This document shows, one piece after another, positions 15,535 to 21,160 of a stretch of 30,466 nt of DNA (its first letter is position 1; each line of letters begins with the position of its first letter). The stretch is from an uncultured Bacilli bacterium (GTDB taxonomy: Bacteria > Bacillota_I > Bacilli_A > RF39 > UBA660): the NCBI GenBank assembly GCA_934120635.1, contig CAKOUR010000016.1, positions 1 through 30,466 on the forward strand, written 5' to 3'. Position numbers and translations under genes: made by a program. The notes beneath the pieces are model-generated. The model was given only the letters and a program-made list of their open reading frames with translations, was not told the DNA's origin and ran no database searches.

Positions 15535-17784
15535 ATGAGAAGTTTAAAAAAAATATCGAAAAGAAAGATTTTAATATTTACTTTTAGCATAATAATTTAT
15601 ACTATAATAATGACAAGTGCTACATATGCTTATTTATATACAGAAGGAAAAAATACAAATACATTTGCTGGAAACATGTCAACTTCTAATGTAAGTTTAA
15701 TAGTAAATAAAGTTACTCCATCATCTAGTAATGGGACATCAAAGTTAGTTCCTCTTTTGGATGATGCATTGAAAAATGCTTTAAAAGGAAATGGAGGAGT
15801 ATCCAGCTGTGTTGACGCAAACAAAAACGTTTCCTGTGAAGTTTATAAAATAACACTTAAAAATACCGGAAAAACAACTTTAAAGTTAACTGGTGCCATC
15901 ACTCTTGTTGCAAGTGGAGCAAATAACATTTATCAAAATTTAAAATGGGAATTACTTGATAATGCAACAACCAGAAAAAATGAATATAAAACAAATGGTA
16001 TGGAAAGATCTACTTTAGAAAAAAACTTTTCAATTTCCCCAAATGAAACAAAAGAATATTATATTGCCTTATGGCTTAGTGAAAATGGAAAAGATCAAAG
16101 AAAAACAGATATTGGGGTATATGGAGGACTAGTAGAATTTAACTCAAGTAATGGAACAGGAACAACAGCTACATTTGGTGATTTTGATAGCGATTATTGT
16201 ACCAATAATGGAATAACAAAATTAAGTGATTGTTTATTAATAACAGACAAATATGCTAGTAGTGTAGAACAAGCAAAAGAAGAAATCAAAACAAGAGTAG
16301 CTAATTTTAATGAAACATCTCCAATGATTACTTATACACAAACAAGTGTTTTTAATTTAACAGGAAGTAGTTTAGTAAGTACTACAGATAAAATATATTT
16401 TGGTACAAATTATACATTCAATGCAAATACAGGACAATATAGTATTTCTAATGCAACTAGAACAAACATGACAGATAATTTATCTACAAGTGATAAAAAG
16501 TATTACACCTGTGTTAGAACAGATACTGGAAGTTGTAGTACAATGTATGTAATCTACTCAGCGACTACTTCTACATCAGGAACGACAACAACATATAAAG
16601 CAACGAAAGTAGATCAATATAGTTCAACAAAAGAGATAGTAAACTTATCTAGTAGTGGCTTATATGTTGCAGATGATGACTATGGAAAAAGTTATTACTA
16701 TAGAGGAAGAGTATTAAATAACTATGTATCATTTGCAGGATATATATGGAGAATTGTTCGAATTAATGGGGATGGGAGCATAAGAATGATATATTCTGGA
16801 ACCTCTACATTGGATACAGGGGGTAATGTAACCATCGGAAATTCAACCTTTAATTCTGACCCGTATGATCCAGCAATGATAGGTTATAAATATGGGTTAT
16901 CCAAAACATTACAACACACAACAGCAACAAATTTAAATTACAATAACATAAATGCCAATAATACTTATTATTTTTCGGATAGTTATACGACAAATGATTC
17001 AACAAAAAAATTATCATTATCAGGGAATATAACAAGTGGAACACTAGAAAGTGTTTGGGGAAGTAATAGTAGCAATTATAAATACACATGTTTTAGTACC
17101 TCTCAAACAGGAACTTGTACAACATTAGTAGAAATAGCTTCTTACGTAAATATAAGCCAAGTAAAGGTAAAAGCATATCATTCTTATCTTTCAGAAAGTT
17201 ATGAATCAACCTATACAGATGAATATGATAGCGCTATTAAACAAAAAATAGATAGTTGGTATAAAACTAATATTCAAGATAAGGGATATTCAAAATACTT
17301 AACTGATAATATATTTTGTAATGATAGAAGCATTGTTTCAGGGGATGGCTTTAGTTTAAATTCAACTACTTATTATGGTGCCTATCAAAGAAATGTAACA
17401 AATAAAACACCTTCTTATAAATGTCCAAGAAAAGTGGACCAATTTACTGTATCTAGTACTTCAACATTAGGTAATGGAGAATTAACCTATCCAGTAGGAT
17501 TGTTAACAGCAGATGAAGTAGCATATGCTGGAGGAAAGCAAGATTATGACAATAAAGAATACTATTTATATACAGGAGCTTACTATTGGCTAGGCTCGCC
17601 TTCGGACTTCGACACCTGGAATGCCGATGCGCACGTCTATAGCGTCTCTCCTTCTGGGATGCTTAATCATTGGGGGTGGACTTCGAATTCGATCGGCGTG
17701 CGCCCAGTTATCAATCTGAATGCTGATTCTCTGATAACTGAAGGAAATGGAACTTCTGCTAATCCTTATATTATTTCAAAATAA
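15535..17784 (+). CDS. DGR target: secreted or surface protein with C-terminal variable domain
   Basis: 749 residues. An N-terminal basic and hydrophobic segment (about residues 10-34, ending SATYAYLYTEG) resembles the anchor of camelysin/TasA-type exported proteins. The body is Ser/Thr/Asn-rich with paired Cys motifs, including a diverged repeat (YTCVRTDTGSC and YTCFSTSQTGTC). A module beginning YIWRIVRINGDGSIRMIYSG precedes the C-terminal domain, which runs through LTYPVGLLTADEVAYAGG and YYWLGSP to GVRPVINL. Such endings fit the formylglycine-enzyme/C-type-lectin-like fold used by DGR targets. The VR encodes residues 687-725. Residues D691, D693, H700, S703 and S705 are all Asn in the template. 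The likely role is binding a changing ligand at the cell surface; the ligand is unknown. It is convergent to the RT operon. Confidence 0.88.
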   Translation: MRSLKKISKRKILIFTFSIIIYTIIMTSATYAYLYTEGKNTNTFAGNMSTSNVSLIVNKVTPSSSNGTSKLVPLLDDALKNALKGNGGVSSCVDANKNVSCEVYKITLKNTGKTTLKLTGAITLVASGANNIYQNLKWELLDNATTRKNEYKTNGMERSTLEKNFSISPNETKEYYIALWLSENGKDQRKTDIGVYGGLVEFNSSNGTGTTATFGDFDSDYCTNNGITKLSDCLLITDKYASSVEQAKEEIKTRVANFNETSPMITYTQTSVFNLTGSSLVSTTDKIYFGTNYTFNANTGQYSISNATRTNMTDNLSTSDKKYYTCVRTDTGSCSTMYVIYSATTSTSGTTTTYKATKVDQYSSTKEIVNLSSSGLYVADDDYGKSYYYRGRVLNNYVSFAGYIWRIVRINGDGSIRMIYSGTSTLDTGGNVTIGNSTFNSDPYDPAMIGYKYGLSKTLQHTTATNLNYNNINANNTYYFSDSYTTNDSTKKLSLSGNITSGTLESVWGSNSSNYKYTCFSTSQTGTCTTLVEIASYVNISQVKVKAYHSYLSESYESTYTDEYDSAIKQKIDSWYKTNIQDKGYSKYLTDNIFCNDRSIVSGDGFSLNSTTYYGAYQRNVTNKTPSYKCPRKVDQFTVSSTSTLGNGELTYPVGLLTADEVAYAGGKQDYDNKEYYLYTGAYYWLGSPSDFDTWNADAHVYSVSPSGMLNHWGWTSNSIGVRPVINLNADSLITEGNGTSANPYIISK
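17594..17707 (+). repeat. DGR variable repeat (VR)
   Basis: 114 bp, the same length as the TR at 20021-20134 (opposite strand). Aligned without gaps they differ at six positions, all of them adenines in TR: A to G three times, A to C twice, A to T once. The changed codons are AAC to GAC (twice), AAC to CAC, AAC to AGC and AAT to TCT. The last 58 bases (17650-17707) are identical, consistent with an initiation-of-homing region at the 3' end. Homology stops sharply at both ends. Confidence 0.97.
17706..17739. repeat. Hairpin/cruciform at the 3' edge of VR
   Basis: AGTTATCA (17706-17713) pairs with TGATAACT (17732-17739), and inside it GAAT (17718-17721) pairs with ATTC (17726-17729) around the loop GCTG. 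It begins at the last two bases of VR and lies within the target's coding sequence. In Bordetella phage BPP-1 a DNA hairpin just downstream of VR promotes homing; the same role here is inferred from position. Confidence 0.75.
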
Positions 17785-17803
17785 TCATTGAAAAGAAAGA
17801 AAA

Positions 17804-17831
17804 CCCACAAAATGACTCATCATTTTGTGGG
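17804..17831. terminator. Terminator between DGR target and RT (bidirectional)
   Basis: Perfect 12-bp stem CCCACAAAATGA / TCATTTTGTGGG with loop CTCA. On the plus strand CAATTTTT follows; on the minus strand TTTTCTTTCTTTT follows. It can serve both convergent units. Confidence 0.8.
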
Positions 17832-17878
17832 CAATTTTTGGTTGATATTCCTACTACATATACCAAATAATTGAAAAA

Positions 17879-18592
17879 TTATTTTTTCTTTTTTTGAAAT
17901 TGTAAATGAAAAATATATCCATTAACATCTGCATATTTAAATACTCCCTTATAGGTTTTTAATATACTTTGTTTTTCTTTAAGAGATTTATTTTTACAAC
18001 GATGATATATTTTTCTTTTTGTTTTTTTATTTATTTTTGTAATTAATTTTTTTTCTTTTAATAAAAAGCGATATCCTAAAAAATTAAATCCTTGATGTAT
18101 GTCTGCTAATTGTGTTTTATTATTTAAATGTAATTTTATTTCTTTTAATTTAGCATCAATTTCTTTTAAACAAAACTTTAAATATTCTTTATTAGGGTGA
18201 AATAAAATAAAATCATCCATGTAGCGCACATAATACTTAATATGTAATTTTTCTTTGATATAATGATCAATATCATTTAAATAAAAGGTTGCTAATATTT
18301 GGCTACTCATATTTCCTATTGGTAATCCTTTTCCTGATTCATATCGTGGTAATCGTTTTAATTCTCTTATCTTCCTTTCTTTTTCTTTCAAAGAAGAGTG
18401 AGAAGTTAAAATATTTTTTTTAATTTTTTCAATTTCTAAATTGATTTTTTGATTAATATACGGCTGATTAGTACTATTAATAATTTCTGTTAATAGGGTC
18501 ATTGTATCCTCATTTTCATAAATTTTTTCTAATTTATGAATTAAACATTGATGATCAATAGAATAAAAAAATTTATGAACATCACATTTCAA
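17879..18592 (-). CDS. DGR reverse transcriptase, catalytic part (3' frame)
   Basis: The second of two frames that together make one RT of about 370 residues. It holds the catalytic palm: KCDVHKFFYSID (motif A, Asp4 in this frame's numbering), GLPIGNMSSQ (residues 89-98, with the Ser-Gln ending typical of DGR enzymes rather than the Ser-Pro of group II introns), YMDD (124-127) and GFNFLGYRF. All catalytic Asp residues are present. A charged stretch of about 35 residues lies between motifs A and B. The frame has no good start of its own: the only start-like codon is TTG at the slip point, and the open frame reaches back only to 18604, so it depends on frame change at the 18591-18600 homopolymer. 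Most likely expressed by fusion with the upstream part. Confidence 0.88.
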   Translation of the reverse strand: MKCDVHKFFYSIDHQCLIHKLEKIYENEDTMTLLTEIINSTNQPYINQKINLEIEKIKKNILTSHSSLKEKERKIRELKRLPRYESGKGLPIGNMSSQILATFYLNDIDHYIKEKLHIKYYVRYMDDFILFHPNKEYLKFCLKEIDAKLKEIKLHLNNKTQLADIHQGFNFLGYRFLLKEKKLITKINKKTKRKIYHRCKNKSLKEKQSILKTYKGVFKYADVNGYIFHLQFQKKKK

Positions 18593-19002
18593 AAAAAAAA
18601 CGTATCATATTTTTCTTTTAATGAATGAATATATTTTTTTATATAACGAATGCCTAAATCTGTCCCTTTACCTCTTCTAGTAGCAACACTCATAGGAATC
18701 ATTTTTGGTTCTAACGTTGGGAATAACAAGTATTGACTAATAAAATGATTAACAATTTTATCATTAATATTTTCACTCATAATAATTCTAAATTTTGGAT
18801 CAACAATTAAGAAAATATTATAGCACGAGTGATGATATTTTTTTGATTTTAAAATAAAAAGAATAGTAAATAAATTTGAGGTTAAAAATAATTCATAATT
18901 TAAAAATTTTTCTTTATGTCTACTATTTAATTTTATTTGATGATAAATAATTTGTAAATTTTTAATCGCTAGAATCGTTTGATAATTGAATTGATTATTC
19001 AC
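18589..19002 (-). CDS. DGR reverse transcriptase, N-terminal part (5' frame)
   Basis: The first 137 residues of the RT. It carries the finger motifs: a segment ending DPKFRIIMSENINDKIVNHF (RT motif 1), then MSVATRRGKGTDLGIRYIKK (motif 2, matching the Arg-Lys-Gly-Lys-Gly-Thr region of DGR enzymes). It stops at TGA 18589-18591 right after FFF, exactly where motif A should follow. Alone it cannot be catalytic. It starts with GTG at 19002, overlapping the avd stop by 8 bases (GTGAATAA), so translation is probably coupled. One extra T in the T10 tract, or a -1 slip, joins it in frame to the 17879-18592 part. Confidence 0.88.
   Translation of the reverse strand: MNNQFNYQTILAIKNLQIIYHQIKLNSRHKEKFLNYELFLTSNLFTILFILKSKKYHHSCYNIFLIVDPKFRIIMSENINDKIVNHFISQYLLFPTLEPKMIPMSVATRRGKGTDLGIRYIKKYIHSLKEKYDTFFF
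18591..18600 (-). promoter_or_regulatory. T10 homopolymer at the RT frame break
   Basis: Ten A on the plus strand, T10 in RT sense, directly before GAAATGTGATG. In the 5' frame it reads TTT TTT TTT TGA (stop). Shifted -1 it reads TTT TTT TTG AAA TGT GAT and restores motif A. Candidate for programmed slippage by polymerase or ribosome, or for replication-based phase variation. A sequencing or assembly error in the run is the main alternative. Confidence 0.7.
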
Positions 19003-19333
19003 TTTTTAAAATTCCGTAAGTAATTTTTCTAATTTCAATTAAAAATTTACCAATCACTTCATATTGCCTTGTACTAATATATTTTTTATTAAAACTAATT
19101 TCCATATAAAAATTTAACATAGATAACTGAATTAAAAAATCCTTTAAGTATTTTTGACGAATACGCTCGATATGATTAATTTGATATGAAAAAATCAATT
19201 CAATTAACGAATAAGTATTTTTTTCTATATTTCCTTTTAAAATATATTCTTTTTTAGGATAATTTTGTAAAAATTTTTGAATGTATTGAATAGTTTTCTC
19301 TGTTTTTTGTAATAACTGAAAATTAGAGTTCAT
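18995..19333 (-). CDS. Avd-like accessory protein of the DGR
   Basis: 112 residues, helical throughout and basic, in the place and size range of Avd (accessory variability determinant), a four-helix protein that forms a pentamer, binds RT and the TR RNA, and is needed for mutagenic cDNA synthesis. The segment LIELIFSYQINHIERIRQKY and the Lys-rich C-terminal helix fit that fold. Start ATG 19333 is preceded by AAAGGA; the open frame reaches TTG 19336. It overlaps the upstream MutS-like gene by 11 bases and the downstream RT by 8, so all three are tightly coupled. The call rests on size, fold pattern and position, because Avd sequences are poorly conserved. Confidence 0.75.
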   Translation of the reverse strand: MNSNFQLLQKTEKTIQYIQKFLQNYPKKEYILKGNIEKNTYSLIELIFSYQINHIERIRQKYLKDFLIQLSMLNFYMEISFNKKYISTRQYEVIGKFLIEIRKITYGILKSE

Positions 19334-19733
19334 CAATAAATTCCTTTATTTTAACATAATAATTAGGATTAATCTCAATCAAAGACTTTATTCTATCCAA
19401 CAGTTCTTGCGTATCACTAGATTGTTTTGCATATTGAGAAGAAATTTTTAATATCTCCTCATACGAGAAAATATCATTATCATCAAAAGAAAACTCTCTT
19501 TTTTCTTTATCTAGCACTAAATAATTGAGCTTTTCATTTCTTAAATTAAATAAAATTTTATCTTTCATTTTAATAGGAAAGCCAACTTTATCGTCATGGA
19601 TTTGATAAGAAAAAAGATAATTAAGAATTTCAGCATCTTGAAAGAAAGTAACATAAAAGGTTCCAGATTGAATAAGAATGATTTTTTTAGGATATTTTTG
19701 TTTCAATTTTTGATATTCATCTTTTAAAGTCAT
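19323..19733 (-). CDS. Stand-alone MutS domain I-like protein in the DGR operon
   Basis: 136 residues. Residues 5 to about 75 match the N-terminal mismatch-recognition domain of MutS: DEYQKLKQKYPKKIILIQSG, then TFYVTFFQDAEILNYL and VGFPIKMKD. MutS reads Gly-Asp-Phe-Tyr-Glu at the mismatch wedge; here it is G24-T-F-Y-V28, so the Phe that stacks on the mismatch is kept and the Glu is lost. No ATPase, clamp or lever domains follow, so it cannot act as full MutS. MutS-like ORFs have, as I recall, been noted beside DGR reverse transcriptases. A role in handling TR-cDNA/VR heteroduplex is inference. Start ATG 19733 has GAAAGGA upstream; the open frame goes to 19778. Confidence 0.75.
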   Translation of the reverse strand: MTLKDEYQKLKQKYPKKIILIQSGTFYVTFFQDAEILNYLFSYQIHDDKVGFPIKMKDKILFNLRNEKLNYLVLDKEKREFSFDDNDIFSYEEILKISSQYAKQSSDTQELLDRIKSLIEINPNYYVKIKEFIDEL

Positions 19734-20209
19734 TTTTTCCTTTCTTTTCCTATTAATTTTATTCAATAAATAGAACAAAATTTAATAAGAAAAAGCTCTA
19801 TCTATCATTTAATAGATAAAACTTCAATATAGCAATAGTAACAAAAACTACCGTTTTATTACGTCTATATTATATACTTAAGGATTATTTCCTTACTGAC
19901 TAATCTTGTTTCCAATCTATATATAGATTATAGCCTAAACTAGGCTATTACTTCTTCTCATAATCAACCATGATCAATTATTCTCGGTGGTATTAGTAAT
20001 TTACTAATTATAGTAGGAATCTGGGCGCACGCCGATCGAATTCGAAGTCCACCCCCAATGATTAAGCATCCCAGAAGGATTGACGTTATAGACGTTCGCA
20101 TCGGCATTCCAGGTGTTGAAGTTCGAAGGCGAGCAAAAAGGACCGAAAGTTATGAATAGATTAGTCGACTAGTTATTTTATCTTTTTCTTCTTTAAAACA
20201 CTAATCTAT
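19734..20209 (-). ncRNA. Probable DGR template RNA region (TR with structured flanks)
   Basis: A non-coding stretch before the MutS-like gene, with TR in its middle. Between TR and the gene (the 3' spacer, which in BPP-1 primes cDNA synthesis) there are several perfect hairpins: 19992-20008 (7 bp), 19930-19948 (8 bp, ATAGCCTA/TAGGCTAT), 19914-19929 (16-bp palindrome), 19879-19895 (6 bp) and 19799-19818 (7 bp). On the other side a 9-bp inverted repeat (20156-20164 with 20201-20209) precedes TR. The ends of the RNA are not determined and no clear minus-strand promoter was found. Confidence 0.6.
20021..20134 (-). repeat. DGR template repeat (TR)
   Basis: 114 bp, read on the minus strand, the same direction as the RT. 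It has 24 adenines; the six that differ from VR are all among them. It contains eight AAY (Asn) codons in the VR reading frame, the standard DGR design; five of the eight are changed in VR. G+C is 61 of 114 by count, far above its surroundings. It does not lie in an open reading frame and sits before the MutS-like, avd and RT genes. Confidence 0.97.
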
Positions 20210-20497
20210 AATCACTTCCGTAGCAATTTATTCTCTAAACGACTATAAATTTACTAATAGTTATAAATAAAAAAAGAAAGTTAGTTAACTTATTGAGAAA
20301 CAAAGAGAAATAGAGGTTTAATAATATAAAAGAATTTTTAGAATTTATCTAAAGATTTATCATATAAATTTGCTTATCATGGATGAATAAATAGTATCGG
20401 TCTAAGAACAGTAAAAAAATATTATTAAAAATCATACTTAATAAGTATTGTTTTTCTAAAATTAGTTAACTTTTATCAATATATATATATATCGATG
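20210..20497. other. Non-coding stretch between the DGR and tdk
   Basis: About 290 A+T-rich bases with no convincing gene on either strand. The 11-base TTAGTTAACTT occurs at 20281 and again at 20462, and an alternating AT run stands near 20480-20492. The minus-strand promoter for the retroelement RNA would be expected here, but I cannot identify it. Confidence 0.4.
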
Positions 20498-20503
20498 TAT
20501 AAT
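20498..20503 (+). promoter_or_regulatory. -10 box for tdk
   Basis: TATAAT preceded by an alternating AT run, followed by GAAAGAAGGG (ribosome site) and ATG at 20526. Confidence 0.5.
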
Positions 20504-20525
20504 AAAAACAGAAAGAAGGGTTTAA

Positions 20526-21137
20526 ATGAAAAAAGATTTAAAATTTTGTTTTGGAGCAATGGGATGTGGAAAAACTAGAAAACTACAAGGAGATTATTAT
20601 AGTAAAATAGAAGATGGTTTTGAAGTGATTATTATGAAACCAAGTATAGATAAGAAAGCAGAAGATAACACTTTAGCTAGAGATGGTGAAAAAATAAAAA
20701 CAACTTTTTTAATATATCCAGATACTAATATATATGTTTTAATAGCAAAATATTTATTAGAACGTAACCTAGATTTTATCTTAATTGATGAAGCTCAATT
20801 TTTAAAAGAAGAACAAGTTGAACAATTATCAGATATCGTTGATATATTAGGAATTAATGTTATTTGTTATGGACTAAGGACAGATTTTCGAGGAGAACTA
20901 TTTCCAGGAAGTAAAAGATTGTTCGAAATGGCTGATCCAATTGAAAGTATCACAAGACAATGCAGTTGTGGAAATAATAAAACTTATAATATGCGCTTAG
21001 TAAATAAAATACCTTCATTTGAAGGAGAGCAAATCGCTATAGATGGTATAGAAGCAACTTATGAATCTATGTGTAGAAAATGCTATAAAGATACAAAGAA
21101 AAAAATTCTTAGTAAAACTAAAATTAAAAACTCATAG
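20526..21137 (+). CDS. tdk: Thymidine kinase
   Basis: Phosphorylates thymidine to dTMP in the salvage pathway, in the cytoplasm. 203 residues of the type II (tetrameric, zinc-binding) kinase family: P-loop GAMGCGKT (residues 10-17; relatives often have Gly-Pro-Met-Phe-Ser-Gly-Lys-Thr, so Cys at the Ser position is a small change), Walker B LIDEAQFL, the lasso region near YNMRLVNKIPS, and the zinc ligands CSCG and CRKC. Followed 23 bases later by priA, probably on the same transcript. It adjoins the DGR directly, so it marks the core-genome edge on that side. Confidence 0.93.
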   Translation: MKKDLKFCFGAMGCGKTRKLQGDYYSKIEDGFEVIIMKPSIDKKAEDNTLARDGEKIKTTFLIYPDTNIYVLIAKYLLERNLDFILIDEAQFLKEEQVEQLSDIVDILGINVICYGLRTDFRGELFPGSKRLFEMADPIESITRQCSCGNNKTYNMRLVNKIPSFEGEQIAIDGIEATYESMCRKCYKDTKKKILSKTKIKNS

Positions 21138-21160
21138 AAGATAAAAAGAATGGTGATAAG

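Noticed and set aside
16850..17089. Minus-strand open frame inside the DGR target
   Set aside because: Shadow frame, Tyr/Asn/Leu-rich, with no start signal or family resemblance.
17879..19002. RT as a group II intron, retron or abortive-infection enzyme
   Set aside because: No maturase or endonuclease domain and no retron msr/msd-like repeat seen; motif B ends in Ser-Gln, and a perfect TR/VR pair with adenine-only differences is present.
17879..19002. RT as a simple dead pseudogene
   Set aside because: Only one break, exactly in a homopolymer, with both halves otherwise intact and all catalytic residues kept. Not excluded, but slippage or a read error is likelier.
20021..20134. TR and VR as a plain segmental duplication of the target 3' end
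   Set aside because: Homology ends sharply at 114 bp at both ends, and every difference falls on a TR adenine.
15535..20209. The retroelement region as an integrated prophage or transposon
   Set aside because: No integrase, transposase, capsid or portal genes, no terminal direct repeats seen, and base composition of the protein genes equals that of the neighbours.
20462..20492. Alternating AT run and TTAGTTAACTT repeat as a replication origin
   Set aside because: No DnaA boxes, no dnaA or dnaN gene; the repeat is only two copies and is expected in A+T-rich sequence.
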